From assembly GCA_002633025.1 (NCBI GenBank), contig NMRB01000050.1, positions 276,698 through 340,697 of the forward strand: a stretch of 64,000 bases of DNA. The letters are read 5' to 3'. The notes beneath the pieces are model-generated. The model saw nothing but the letters and a program-made list of their open reading frames with translations, ran no database searches and was not told the origin of the DNA. This document shows, in pieces, positions 32,601 through 45,183 of the stretch (position 1 is the first letter of the stretch; the number at the start of each line of letters is the position of its first letter). The stretch comes from Notospermus geniculatus (Eukaryota > Nemertea > Pilidiophora > Heteronemertea > Lineidae). A program made the position numbers and the translations under genes.

Positions 32601-33704
32601 ATGGACCATTTCATATGCATACGTCGTGTATCTTGTCCTGTTACTGTGGCCACAAGACCACAGCTGAGCAAATTCAATTTTCACTTCATCATTCACTGCA
32701 ACATTGGTGAAGTTCAGAGCTGCAGTGCATGCTAAGTTACTTAAGCAGCCTTTTTGACCCTTCCCCCCAAATCAATTGCTATCTTATTGATACTATGGCT
32801 TGAAATGCCAGCATCAGCACCAGTCCTATCCTTTGCCAATTTCCCTTCCCACACGACTGATGCGTTCCCTATATTTGTAGCAAGCAAATCACTTTGTCAG
32901 TTACTAAAATGAAAACGTAACTATCTGAAAAATGCCAATGATAAAATTTTCGGTGAGAAACGTGTGATCTGGTGTGAGAAATTTATTTTTCACATGCTGG
33001 TCTGAAAACATGGAGCACTTAAAAGTTTGCCAACGACTGGTGGTATTTTTGCGAACAATATTGTGGCAGAATTTGATGGTAAATTTAGCATTCTGGTGTG
33101 GATTCTAATCCCTATGTTAAACATTTCAGTGGTATGCCGAGTTTAAAACAAAGGAAACTGAAATGGTGGAATTTTGTACTCATACGAGTGACGCAATGAC
33201 TGACTGGTCATGTGAGAGTTGGATACGATCCAGTGACAATTCAGCTGCTGTTCGGCAGCGGATGGGCCGGAGGCCGTTTCAGCGACCATATGCTGCCAGC
33301 GACCCCTCCGATAATCCGCCCGATGGAATTCTGTTGCTAATAGTATCAATCTGCTTCAGATGAGATAGAAGGTGCTATATGTTATTCCTGGGGGACAGCC
33401 GCTGGGTTTTCCTGCCAGAAGGCACCCAAATATTCCGGCGATTAAGGGCTAAACATGCCGTTGGCATTGTGTGGTTGACCATCCCCCGAGGTCTCAATAC
33501 CTTGACGACTCGAGGGCCTTGCTGCATGTGTGCAGAGAATTCACAGTGTGTCCACTTGGGTGATTAATCCTCCCTATCCCTTTGGGCATAAACGCTGAAG
33601 GGCTTCAACAAATTGCCCCTCTCGGATGAAATAGCAGATAGCTAGTCCTTAGATGCATCAGATGAGTTGTGGGTCTATTTGTCTTGTTTCATTTTGTGTG
33701 ATTT

Positions 33705-33995
33705 TGATTTGTTCACCAGAAAGTGATTTTGAAAAGATGTACCAATGATAAAAATTTGGAGATGATTTAGCCATTATTCTAGGAGTTATTGCACTTTTTG
33801 TGTTTTCGAGGTGGCCAAACCAAGAATCGAATCAGACCCAAACTTGGTGTCATAGGTCATCTGAACTAGGGGTATAAAATGTACCAAGTTTCAGGTCAGT
33901 ACCCCAGCATTTACGCAACGTGCCCTGCTAACGGACTACGACGACGACGGACGGACACTGCATCATGACTATAGCTCACAGGTGAGCTAAAAAAC
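33705..33995. mobile_element. Element end with GACGACGACGG and CACAGGTGAGCT
   Basis: The right end, 'ctatagctcacaggtgagct', is palindromic. It is preceded by a GAC triplet run and 'ggtcagtaccccagcattta'. It belongs with 9409-10247 by its terminus. Confidence 0.5.
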
Positions 33996-34713
33996 GGCAC
34001 TTCCAAACCACATTTCTTGTGCCTCTGGTGATGAACGAGTTAAACTTCTTGCAAGATTAATGACTTAAAATCTACATTTCTTGGAGTTGGAACGCTTTAG
34101 TAAATGATTCGATGTTTCTGGCCGATTGGTCAACGTCACTCGCAGAGATAAGAAAGTGTTATGCGCATTGACTCCAGTGACAGTCCATGTTGGTGCATAT
34201 CGCAGCAAGATCAGTTCTTCTATCAAATAAGAAAGCAGTGAGTGGCAGTCAATGCCCATGTTATCGTTACAGCATTTGCCAGCGTATACCGGTAGTATAA
34301 GTGAAGTGCTCAATCTTTGAAGATCTTCTTGCGAGTCCTTCTCTGGGTTCGTACATAATTTTCGAAAAGGATAATCCTCTGTGCAAAGCAGTGATGAGAA
34401 TTACATGAACCCCTGCTAAATATAACCAACCTATTGCACCAGATTGTTCATCCTTCCTTCCACAATTAAAATTCCGCACCTTGTCCTTGGGTAAAGAAGA
34501 ATGAATCCGAAATTCTACCAGAGATAAAATTACAAAGTTTTGGAACTGCAGTGGATTCTCTCTTCCAACATGTCCAAGAAATCCTAGCCTGCATGGTTCC
34601 TCTGCTCATCAATGGTGGCGCTGACTGAAGATTCGTTTCACAATGCCATCTGGTGCAGGCCAGAGAGGAACCACTCTAGAAACACTCAGGACTGGGTGCA
34701 ATGGTAGACTTTA

Positions 34714-34888
34714 CTGCCGTTAGAGGCTGTCTGTTAGCAGTCCTAGAACATCACAAAATTTGACGTCCTAGACGTAAGCCTTGGCCTCCACGTCATTATG
34801 GATGACGTTGTGGCGTGCACTTATTCTCTGTGACGTCAAATTTCATGACGTTCTAGGACCGCTAACTGGTAGTGACCTCTTGCGGCAG
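34714..34888. mobile_element. 175-bp MITE with GTTAGCAGTCCTAGAAC arms
   Basis: 'gttagcagtcctagaacatc' at 34733 pairs with 'gacgttctaggaccgctaac' ending at 34866. Sub-arms 'aaaatttgacgtc' and 'gacgtcaaattt' follow inward. Outer 'ctgccg' and 'cggcag' extend the symmetry. Confidence 0.65.
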
Positions 34889-35601
34889 GAAAATCTCTCA
34901 TTGGGGACATCCTTCTCCTGAAGTAGGGGTGTCCTGGCAGGAGCCTGGGAACGAAAGTTGGGCGATATATACAGCTATAGATGATGCTTTGTGGAAAAAG
35001 CTCATCTGATCGTTCCTTGAGAATATTCCCTTGGTTGATACGTTTCTCTGCCAGACATGAGAATAAGGTCGAAGCGTATTAGATTCAGAAATAAATCTCA
35101 GCTGTTGGCAAAAACATGCATATTTTATTATTTACTGCATAAATGTGCAGCTGTCTGTGTAATTGATGTAGCTTTTAAGTAACTCTTGAAGATAGACTGT
35201 TTACTCCTAAGCCAGCTAATGGTGGCTCTCCACAATATTTTGGGTATCCTATTTGTGGTCAGGTATGATTTAAGGGTTGGCTAATGGGAAGAACAGCAAT
35301 TTAAGGATGCTCAGGTCTTCCATATCATTGTGTTAATGCAATGCTTCATCATGAGCATCACATAGATTTTTGGTCCTACATGTAGACAGCATGGATCCAG
35401 GGAGCCTGGAACCCCCTGCTGTTAATTGGTAGTCAAAAATTTTCGTCAGGATTGGAGAGAATTTGCATAGCATGTAGATTTTCAAATTTTCTGTCATTAT
35501 TGATAGAGGGCTTCCTGGAGTATTTCTATTCATATGTATACTGAGTGGCATCCATCCGTCTGTCTGTGCTTGCATGCGCACACATGCATGCGTGCGTGTG
35601 A

Positions 35602-36060
35602 GGCCATCTCATACTACTCATGTTCCTCGCTTGGATGAGGTCTTTACTTGTCCTTGCAAAGGCACAAGGTAGAAGGCACCACGGCTTACTGTCCCATGTG
35701 ACGGACTAAAGAACTTGGAAATGATTAATCCCGTATGGCCCGGGATTCGAACCCAGGACCTGTTGCTTGCTAAAGGTACTGTCACATTGAAGTAGAGTTC
35801 TCAAAACGTCCTGCCCCGTCCTAAAAAAAATCGTAAAACGTTGGCCAAATAATGCCTCGAAGTTCTGGAGCACCCTTCCCGTCCGAGCCCATCCATGAAG
35901 TTCTTTAAAAAAAGACTGTAAAAAGTTGCAACTACGACTACGTCCACTCCGTTCACACACAGTTTGTGCCTGTTCAGCAGGGTTTTCAAGAACGTACTGA
36001 GAACTAGCTCAGTGTAATGGGGGCATAAGCGGACATGATAACCACTGGGCTATCAGGGCT
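35602..36060 (-). mobile_element. tRNA-derived SINE, family B, split by a MITE
   Basis: The body and B box (35602 to about 35776; 'gggattcgaacccaggacct') and the head (about 36017-36060; 'gataaccactgggctatcag') are both reverse-strand family B sequence. They are separated exactly by the element at 35782-36016. Confidence 0.7.
35782..36016. mobile_element. MITE with TCACANTGAAGTAG ends, inserted in a SINE
   Basis: Left 'tcacattgaagtagagttctc' type terminus pairs with right 'gagaactagctcagtgta'. It is collinear in reverse with 47494-47719, sharing 'gtcctgccccgtcct' and 'catccatgaagttc'. Confidence 0.7.
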
Positions 36061-36953
36061 CCTCGGGCTTCCTGGAGTGATTCGGGACCAACTCGTCGTG
36101 TGCGTAGGAATGGAGCAGAGGTGTATAAGTACAACTGGTTCATAAGAAGGTGTCTTGTAAAATCTAATAGTAAATACGCTCTCAACGTAATAACATAAGT
36201 CATGGCAGGGAGTCAGATGCCTTTCAAATAACATAGCCGCAGTTGAACTAATGCCAAGGCAAGGTAGACCGCAATCATGGCAATGTGGTATGATCTAGAT
36301 TGGTTCCGAATCTTATCGTTAGGACTAGAGACTGAGCTCAGGAACGCTTGTCATCCGTTATCACGTAATTGGCCAAAAAAAGCCAATGAAAAACGTGTCG
36401 ATGGGTCGTCTTTGAACAAAAGAGCAATCACTGTTTTTAACCAATAACCACTTGTTCAGCTCATCACAAGATTTAGGATGACCGCCGATACCGATATCAC
36501 TATTTAGCCCTACCGGTGAGGTCGGGAACCAATCTCAGTACCGTACATGATTGGCTTGTATAGGGGGAGCCACAGTGGCAGATAATGAAGCCTTCATTTT
36601 CATCCAGCAGGTAAATTTCACGTGAACTTGTTTAAAACCGTCCTTGGCTGATATCGTTGATTTAAATTGCCATGAATTCTCAAGTTCCGTTCGGAAGTGT
36701 AGAAAGCTTCGGCATTCTCCTTCGAGGTGATAATTGTCTGTTGAGATTTCTATGATTCGCGATAATGAATGACTAGTGATTAGTAAGAGGCACTAATTAG
36801 CTCGTTAGATTTATTGAAATTCTCGACTTCCTCAGGTACGAGTTACGGGGATGCTGTAATGGATTCAACCTTTCAAGGGATTGATTGGGTTCCGGGTTTC
36901 AAAAAACCAGGCCATGATTTGAGCCAGATTTAGGCAAAAACCCTTGCCTTTAA

Positions 36954-37228
36954 AAGTTAAAAGTTAAAGTTTGGCTTTATGGATGTCAACTACGGTAGAG
37001 GTTATCATCCGCTTCCACTTTCACCCCAGTCTATCCTGAAACCTTTCAGTAGAACTCAGATGAGCTGCCCTTTCAGCACTACAATCGACCGGTACCCATA
37101 TACACCTGGGTGGAGAGAGGCCAGTGAGGCAAAGAGACTTGCCCAAAGTCTCATGCCCAGTGGGATTCGAACCCGGGACCCTCTGACCGCTAGTCGGAGA
37201 CCTGAGCCACTACACCACCATGGCTTCC
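36954..37228 (-). mobile_element. tRNA-derived SINE, family A, copy 3
   Basis: Full-length reverse copy: tail 'gatgtcaactacggtagagg', body 'ggtggagagaggccagtgag', B box 'gggattcgaacccggg', A box 'ccactacaccaccatggc'. Confidence 0.8.
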
Positions 37229-38150
37229 AGTTTAAGTTTCAATTCAAGGCAAGAAACAGTACCGAAGTCATTTTTCCCTTTGAAACTGTTTTAGCTGGAC
37301 ACCTCAAATGGGATGCCTTGTTGTGTCCAAGGGATAGATTCATGGGCCCAATCTCACAGGTCTTTATACTGAGATCGGTGTCACCTGCCATGCATCATCA
37401 CATGATCAGGTGAAACACAGTCGAAACGCAGCCAAATCAAAAACAATCAATGCGTTTTTCAGGTGCTTTTTGGCCACTCACATATATTGGACAGCAGGCG
37501 ATGCATATCTCAGTACAAGCCCTAGCGGTGTGATCGGGAATCAATTTTAATATCCAAAGGACTGAATTAGAAATCCATTTATTGCAATTGTATGGTCCTC
37601 TGTCAACTAAGATCATTCCATATTCAGACACTTTATACATACATTAGGCAACACTGCCCTCCGCCCCTCCATCTCCGCCCAATGCCAGGCTAGATGGCCC
37701 GGCCAGACCACTCACTGACAGTTTTTCGGGTCAAGTCCCCTACCATCATATATCTGTCTGCCTGTGTCATTGACCCATCGACATCCTCTATTATGTAAAG
37801 TACTGCAAATGAATCCAGGACCTGCACAAAGTTAATGCAGGCAGTAAATCACCACCCTCACAAACACATCTTAATCTTTTTCACTTTACGAGGAAATTTT
37901 CCACTTCCTCGATGCTGAGATGCATCATCATGTTTTTTGTCTCTTTCATCAGGTCCAATTGCTGCAATTAGCGTAATGGATGCTGATCTCGCGCGCTGGG
38001 AGGATCTCGGCCAATCGTATTAGAGCAAGAAACAATCTCATCCATTTCACGTCAATGTGACGTTTTACCGTGATTCGCCTCTCCAGGGACGTCACGTTTA
38101 CTCTGATTAAACAATAACTGTCAATAATTGACACAATATTTTCTGCTGTT

Positions 38151-38429
38151 TTAAAGCCCCACTGTATTGAATCTGAAAAACGCAAATCATCGCCGCGATT
38201 CTTGACGTCAGTGCACGACGTCACGACGTGTAAAATGTACTGCGCGCTATCTGAATACATTAGAGCCCTCCCTGCAGATTTTTTCATTGTGTGCTGAAAA
38301 CTAGGCCTTGATTCTCGGAAATACGCATCAGGCAGGCATTTTGGGGACCTTCACGATGCTATGAGACCACGACCAGCATTCTCCCACCACTTTGAAAATC
38401 CAGTAAAATTCAATACTGTGGGGCTTTAA
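38151..38429. mobile_element. TTAA-flanked MITE, AGCCCCACTGTATTG family, copy 3
   Basis: Left TTAA 'agccccactgtattgaat' and right 'attcaatactgtggggct' TTAA. It is 279 bp, the same length as the copy at 14815-15093. Confidence 0.8.
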
Positions 38430-38439
38430 TTTCATCTTC

Positions 38440-38545
38440 TGCCTGTTAAATTGTTGTCATTTATCTCCAACAAATTTCTCCTCCTTTTCTACTTTTCTTC
38501 TTTTTCCTTAATTTTCTTCTTTTCTTCTTTCTTTTCTTTGATTGA
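38440..38545. repeat. Polypyrimidine tract
   Basis: CT-rich run with repeated 'ttcttctttt' on the plus strand. No other feature is visible. Confidence 0.6.
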
Positions 38546-38592
38546 AAAATGATTTGAATAGTTTGTCAGTGACATCTTTCTGTGTGGTAAAA

Positions 38593-39397
38593 AATGGCTG
38601 GTATTTACAAACGTTAGCAAATGCTTTTACTTAAGATTTGCACAGCAAAGTCCAATGTAAATGCACTACAGAACTTGAAGTAAAAGCATTTACCCGTATT
38701 TTTCGGACGATATGACGCACTGCACCATAAGACGCACCTTAATTTTCTCAGTCAAAATCCGTACACAAGGCGCTACGGACCATTAGGCGCGCCACAAACG
38801 TATGAGAATGTACAAAAGNTCGAGTAAAAGGCACTTAAATATTCTGTTTGACACAGAAATAATTAAGAGAAAAATAATTTTCAACTTTTGGGAAAGTTTG
38901 ATAGTGATGGTATCATAAGCCTGTCTTCCAGTGGGCTAAGTGTATTACTACGCCGATATGGAGTGGCTGCATTGAAATATCGTGCGAAATTACCCCTCAT
39001 ATTTTCAGTACCCCCAAACCCTGAAATTATCATGGTCAACCCACAACGAAAACTTTATGGTTTGAAGCATTAGGCTAGGGGTATGTTGTGTCCAAACGGT
39101 TCCTTCCAACGAAACTCTGGGACCAATCTATGAGCACGGGCATCTCGCCATTTCTAATGGTAAATGCATTGGCCACGCATTACAGGTACGTGACCATGTG
39201 GATTATGAACATGACATGCATGATGAATGTCACTCTTCAGATGGTGCAGTTGACCATTTCAGGCCTAGACAAAATCCTTACACAAGGCGCTGCTGGACCA
39301 TAAGGCGCTCCCCCCGTTTTTTAAGCATTTTTCATTTTTTGCCCGCGTCTAATGGTCCGAAAATTACGGGTACTAACTTTTATGAATACCAGCCATT
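38593..39397. mobile_element. AATGGCTGGTATT MITE interrupted by a second element
   Basis: Left 'aatggctggtatttacaaac' and right 'gaataccagccatt' are inverted ends. The AAATGCTTTTACTT core lies at the left. The right part is separated from it by the insert at 38694-39370. Confidence 0.65.
38694..39370. mobile_element. 677-bp element with CCGTATTTTTCGGAC ends and TAC duplication
   Basis: Left 'ccgtatttttcggac' pairs with right 'gtccgaaaattacggg'. TAC is present on both sides (38691-38693 and 39371-39373). Repeated 'ataagacgcacc' and 'cataaggcgc' words resemble a palindromic repeat type common in animal genomes. One N is at 38819. Confidence 0.65.
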
Positions 39398-39564
39398 GAA
39401 TCTGAATGCCAAATATGTTATCATTACCTCCATAGACAACATTGGGCAAATTAATGTACAGTACATGTACAGCAGAAGGAAACTGGAGTGCCCGTAGAGA
39501 ACCTTTGCTGTCAAAGGGAGTTAATATCCTCTCTATGCGGGTTTGACCAGGGATCAAACCTGGC

Positions 39565-39711
39565 AGGGGCGGATCCATGATTTCGGAAAAGAGGGGGCGC
39601 ACTGTGCTAGAAACCTTGAAATATGCGGTGAATTTCAATGATTTGCTCCTTTTAGATTTGTTGGTTGAAAGGGGGCGTGCGCCGGATGCGCCCCCCGCCC
39701 CAATCCGCACT
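39565..39711. mobile_element. GGATCC-type palindromic element
   Basis: It starts 'aggggcggatccatgatttc' and ends in 'cgccccccgccccaatccg'. It shares 'gtgaatttcaatgatttgct' with 1790-1969. Confidence 0.65.
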
Positions 39712-39826
39712 GGGGCCTGTTTCATAAATTGACTTTAAGCTAATGGTACATGTACCTTTAACCAAATAGAAATTGCATTGAGTTAATGGTACCATTAGCT
39801 TAAAGTCACTTTATGAAACAGGCCCC
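39712..39826. mobile_element. 115-bp hairpin MITE with GGGGCCTGTTTCATAAA ends
   Basis: Left 'ggggcctgtttcataaattg' pairs with right 'actttatgaaacaggcccc'. Inner 'actttaagctaatggtac' pairs with 'gtaccattagcttaaagt'. It abuts the preceding element. Confidence 0.75.
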
Positions 39827-39999
39827 TGGAACCTAAGATTGGTGACAGGCACTCAATGTCAATGTTACCGTTAGGCCATTCTATGCTCTAAGTGTAGTCC
39901 ATGGCTTCATTTATCATAGGGGCCATCCTTTTCACTACGAGCAATTTTTTGGCACGAGTGGGTCCAAAAAAACGTCCTGAAGGGGGTAAATACAAGGAT

Positions 40000-41930
40000 A
40001 TGTCGACAATTAACTTTTCAAAATCACTTGACCATGCAGGAGTCATCATGGAGTCATCTCATGATGACACTTGAAAAGTAGCCATGGGGGTCTTGTACCA
40101 GGAAATGAGAGGGCCCTAAAGATAAGGATGTTTTTGGCATCCGCAATTATCCCTGCTGGATGTGAGTTGTTATCCTGGTAGTTTACCTCCAATTTCAGGA
40201 GAACTGAACCAGCTATTTAGTCGTCTATCGTCAGTTGCAGAGATTGTCTCCAGGAAGTCGATCACTTGCTTTGGAAGGTGATAGACACGGTGATATGTTA
40301 GAACAAAGGGATGGTTAAGCTTCTGTTTCTGGGACAATACTGGCGTAAAGTGACCAGTAGATCGGGGCAGAGATTTCGTCCCGCTGCGATTGTGGTTTGA
40401 GGGTGTGATCACTGATCTTTGTATTCATGGTCATGGTCGAAGACAATCACGGGATTGTACCCAGTTATTGCCGTATTGAGGATGCTCTAACCAGAATAGA
40501 TAGGGCCCTCTCAGCGTGGCGAATTCAAAAGGGACCAAACGGGTGGAGATTTTATGAGATAGCAGCTTCCGCTGGCCGTAGCCGCTGGACCGAAGATGAC
40601 CAAGACGGCGGAATCTTCTCATTGTTGTCTGTGCGAATTTATCTCATTTTAAATTGTCAAATAAACACAGGAAGTTGGAGAGAATGAAATGGACAGTTAT
40701 AGCATCTCAATTGGATGCATCTTCGAGCACTGATCACAGTAATTCGTGAAACATGCCCTAAGACAAATGCCGCAGATTTGAGGTGAATGGGTAGCGGAAT
40801 TCGCGATCCTGCCACGGAATTCACAATACGGAGGCGATACGACAATATCCCCGCGTAAATCGTTAAATGAATGAGTGCCAATATTCAAAGGGTGGAAATT
40901 TCAATTCTTATGTTTGAAATTGCATTGAAAAGGATGAGCACTGAATTATTTATGACTCATCTCTGACAGGAAGTAGTGTGGCACCCCGGGTCCCTTGTCT
41001 CCTTAGGGGTTCAAATAAGGAAGGGATGTGATATTTATTGATATTGGGCATGTTAATAACTTAATAAATCACTTCCTCTTGCCTATTATATTCTCATCAC
41101 TTTCACCTGGACAGTAACCCTTTCATTGTGGGGACAGTGTCATGGAGAATATACAGGTACACTGGTATTAGACTGGACTCAAAAAACCCGAAGACTTGTT
41201 TTAAAACCCGTTAACTGTGTAATTAATTTTTGAAAAAAATTGTCTTTCTTAGAAAAAAAATTGCCAAAAAAGGATTTGACAAAGGATGTGATATAACGTC
41301 CTATGCAATGTGAAGCACCATTTCCTTGCAGGGCATAGGCCTACTATTACGTCCCACGCAAGCTGTGATCCTTGCGTGTTTTCGGGGGTTCCCCAGATTT
41401 TGTGATGACGTAATATGACGTCCTACCCAGTCAACGGGTTGCATTGAATTTCCTGAATCCCCATCATGTGATGCAGCATCTAGAAATGTTGCTCCCCACT
41501 GCAAGCAAGCCGACTGTTTTTGTCCAAAAATTTTTATGACGTATACAAACCCCTCCAGTACTGATAATGATACTTGTACTGTTACTGTACCCGTGTTATA
41601 AAAAAAATGGCACGGAACTGCTCGCTATGGAGGATTTCCTTTATGGCCAGTTGGCGCGGGAACAACTCTCCCAATGGTGTGGTTTCGTTTTCCAGAAAGC
41701 TTTTTAAAAAGATTCTTACTTTTTGTGTCAAAAAAATCCATTGTCCATTTAATCACCAATAAGTCCAACTTGACTGAGGTTGTAGTAAAATACCATTCTA
41801 TCAAAATCCGGGTTCTCAATTTGAACTTGTTTTCTTCATGGTATGGAACAGGTGTCACCTAATTGCAGGGTAGTGTTAAAAACTTCTTTGTCCCCTGAAT
41901 ATGCGTGGGCGGGGCTAGCACAAGGGCTTG
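40000..41930. other. No gene recognised
   Basis: Unique-looking sequence with scattered short frames on both strands. I see no exon with splice sites and no clear repeat. Confidence 0.4.
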
Positions 41931-41949
41931 CTCAACAGGTGAAAAACAC

Positions 41950-42164
41950 TTTACCGCTTTACCGTTGTCACCTTCTCAGCCACCAATTAATGTTTAAGCT
42001 ACATTGTAAGTCCGACGTGTATTGTCATTGTAATTGTCACCACATATGTATACTCCTGTTGTCATGATTTTCCTCAGACCTGATGAAGGCCCGATAGGGT
42101 CGAAAGCTTGTCTCAATACAACCAAGTTGATTCAAAAGACGGTGTTACCTATTTCATTTCTTCT
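41950..42164 (+). mobile_element. Penelope-like short insertion with a hammerhead-like motif
   Basis: The 215-bp insert is flanked by an exact 14-bp duplication, CAGGTGAAAAACAC (41936-41949 and 42165-42178). Near its 3' end AGAC-CTGATGA (42076-42086) is followed by one extra A, a 5-bp helix GGCCC/GGGTC with loop GATA, GAA, the palindrome AGCT, T, then GTCT, which pairs with the initial AGAC. This matches the hammerhead core with a short palindromic helix III. No protein is encoded, so the element must be mobilised in trans or be a truncated copy. Confidence 0.7.
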
Positions 42165-42589
42165 CAGGTGAAAAACACAACTGTGAGAGTGTCAAATAAA
42201 CTTGACAGGAGATATTTGTTCATGAATTCAGAGAGTGTATACGGATATTTGTCCTTGTTAAACTGAAACGGGTTAGAGTGTCCTTGGTTTTGGCTCCCGT
42301 TTCCTCATCACAACAATAGGTCCCAGGATGTAATCTGGTTTGAAAGGCCCCTGCACTTAACCCTTTATAAAAACCTGAATGGTTCGGACCCTCACTTTTG
42401 GCCCCTTTGAAAGACCTGAGTACCTGCATTGTCTTCTGAGCAGGGACAGGAAGTCCCCATTCACGCTTGAGGGGCAGCGTCATTAGGGTTGTACTAATTA
42501 GGATTGAAAGAGATTGTCTCATGGCAAAAGCATGATTTCATGGGATTTTGCCTCTAAGAAAATTTGAGCTGATTATAACTATATACCAC

Positions 42590-43290
42590 ACCAGGCATGC
42601 CAGGGAAGGCGGAAGTTGGAGTGAATTTTGAGGTGATTTCTTTTTTGGAGTGAAATTGAGGGGGATAATGCTGTTATACAGGAACTTGAGGAAAGACAGT
42701 AAAATTGGTCTGGCATTGTCATCCAAAGAAAGTTAAATAAGATTATAAGTGTCTCCCGTGCTGGGGAGGCTGGAACGGAAGTTAGCATCAACTTGGAAGA
42801 ATTATAGTACAAACTTATGACAAGGAGTGAAATTGAGGGGGATAATGCTGAACAGGAAGACAGTAAAATTGGTCTGGCATTGTCATCCAAAGAAAGTTAA
42901 ATAAGATTGTAAGTGTCTGCCTTGCTGGGGAGGCTGGAACCGTACGGAAGTTAGCATCAACTTGGAGGAATTATAGTACAAACCTATGACAATTGAGGGG
43001 GATAATGCTGAACAGGAAGACAGTAAAATTGGTTTGGCATTGTCATCCAAAGAAAGTTAAATAAGATTGTTAGTGTCTCCCGTGCTGGGGAGGCTGGAAC
43101 GGAAGTTAGCATAAAGGTGAATTGGAGGAATTATAGTTACGAATTTATGACAAGGAGTGAAATTGAGGGGATAATGCTGTTACAGAAAGACAGTAAAATT
43201 GGTCTGGCATTGTCATCCAAAGAAAGTTAAATAAGATTATGAGTGTCTGCCATGCTGTGGGAGGCAGGAACGGAAGTTTATGCAGATTTA
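42590..43290. repeat. Tandem repeat of about 165 bp, four to five units
   Basis: 'ctggggaggctggaac' (or a close variant) occurs near 42761, 42925, 43085 and 43255. Between them 'ggtctggcattgtcatccaa' and 'agttaaataagatt' repeat in register. Units differ by small deletions. Confidence 0.8.
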
Positions 43291-43305
43291 TGACATGATA
43301 CAGCT

Positions 43306-43395
43306 CAGGGTTTCTGCCAGAAGGGTAAAAGGGTAAAATTCCGTACCCAAAAAAAATCCTAAGGTAAAGATCCGTACCCAAAATATTACCTGACT
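43306..43395. mobile_element. Left fragment of a CAGGGTTTCTGCCAG MITE
   Basis: It begins 'cagggtttctgccagaaggg' directly after the tandem array. Repeated 'ccgtacccaaa' words follow. No right terminus is found. Confidence 0.5.
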
Positions 43396-43399
43396 TCAA

Positions 43400-45040
43400 A
43401 AGATATATTTTCAAAGAAAGCAGTGGCTTAATGCTCAAGAAACAACCTAGAGAACACTTGCAGGATACTACCAGCAATTGGGGGCCCGGACATCTGGGAT
43501 AGGGGTATCATTTGAAAGTGAATCTTCTCAGGATCAAAACCAAATAGGTTTTACCGGTAGATAGCCTAATCTGATGCCCTGGATAAAAACAGAAAAACTC
43601 CAGGAGAATTATCTCCGACAATAAGAAATGTCGCTGCCGGCGTACGATTTTGAGGTAACAACAAACTCGAAATCACTCCCCCAGATGCCGGGAAATCACT
43701 TCTCATGCATTCCAGGATTCAAATTTTTCTGTGGGAGGACCCCCGGACCACCTGCAGGGGCCACACTTTCGGCGCTTGCCAAGTCCGTACCCAATAATTC
43801 TGCAGCTGGTATCGCATGAAGGAAATTTAGGAAAGGAAGGAGCGGGACTTTCATGAAAAAAGTCTTACATCAGTTGTGGAGGGATTAATGCTGTGATTTC
43901 AAATAGAAAGTATAGTTTTTTTTGAAGATTTCTTAGAATCCCACTTCAGGTTTATCGTGAAGAATCATAACCTCAGCAATTACCTTCTGTGGGTGTGAGA
44001 CTCCTGGTGTCTCACTTCCTTATCTTAATTAGCTAATTAACACCAGGCTTCATTAGTTAGCTGCCATTTTCAGTTGATATTAGTGGAAGGCTGCACCTCG
44101 ATGATGCCTGTAAAGTACTGTACTATTATGATGACTGAGTACATCATTTAAAGGGAATAAGGCACAGCAGCTAAAAATGACATTAAGAATAATTTCGTGG
44201 CCCATGAAATTCACAATTTCAAAATTACGAATTTCATATTTTAGCAGATTATATCCCTAGATAAGCCTGACTGTGTTCTAAATCTATTCGCAGGCAGGAA
44301 ATATACTCTTATTATTCATCATTTCCACGACGTAACTCTGACAGTGTCCGCCATTGTTGACATCGCCGTAATGACGCAAAGGTGGTGGGCAAAATTCATT
44401 GCTTTGCTGAAGAAAGCTGGTGGGCAAAACGTGCAACGTCACAGAACGACGTAGGCCTGGGCCTACGTCATGGATACGATGAATAGGCAGTACCGGTATC
44501 GTAAATTCCCGATGTGAGTGAAGTAATATGGCGGCATTTGAATCAGAAACCTTGACTGGCACCACCATTAACAGCAGTACAAGTACATTAATCTAAATAT
44601 AATCATTGGCCCAATGCCAATCTATCAGAATATCACATGCTAACCACCAGGAATCTTGCGGTGATCAAGATTTTCAAGCATCACCACAATGACACGGATA
44701 CATCGATCGTATAATGGGATATTATATCAATATTGAGAAATTAGCGTTAAGGACACGGAAACCCACACCGTCTTGGGCTGCTCGCGTGGAAAATGTCCAT
44801 AGATTTCCAATCGCATGATATTTGAGTGCAGTTCCGTACTGCATGTAAAATATCACCGTATACCCAGTATTTCTTTCAATCGTGGTATCTTCAGAGTCGG
44901 TGCCGTTGACTAAATTGCCTTTCAAATCTCATCTTGAGATACAGGCATTCCCCAGGCTCGTGTGATCCCTACGTCGCTGCAGGCCCCTACACCAAAGTTG
45001 TTATGTGGTGGCAGAGGACATTCTTCAGGCTCGCGTGATC
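43400..45040. other. No gene recognised
   Basis: It contains a GGATCC-related fragment near 43690-43760 and a direct repeat 'gtgatccctacgtc' at about 44961 and 45037. No exon can be supported. Confidence 0.4.
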
Positions 45041-45044
45041 CCTA

Positions 45045-45183
45045 CGTCACTCCCCTTTTGGCAAAAAAATCTGTAAAATTGACTGTGAAATTCTGCAATT
45101 TGGCGCAAATCATAAATTCACCACAGATTTCAATGTTTCTAGTACGAGGTGTCCCTCTTTTCCCAAATCCTGGATCGGCCACA
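45045..45183. mobile_element. GGATCC-type element, right-hand part
   Basis: It shares 'aaattgactgtgaaattctg' with family members and ends 'tcccaaatcctggatcgg'. The left terminus is unclear. Confidence 0.5.
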
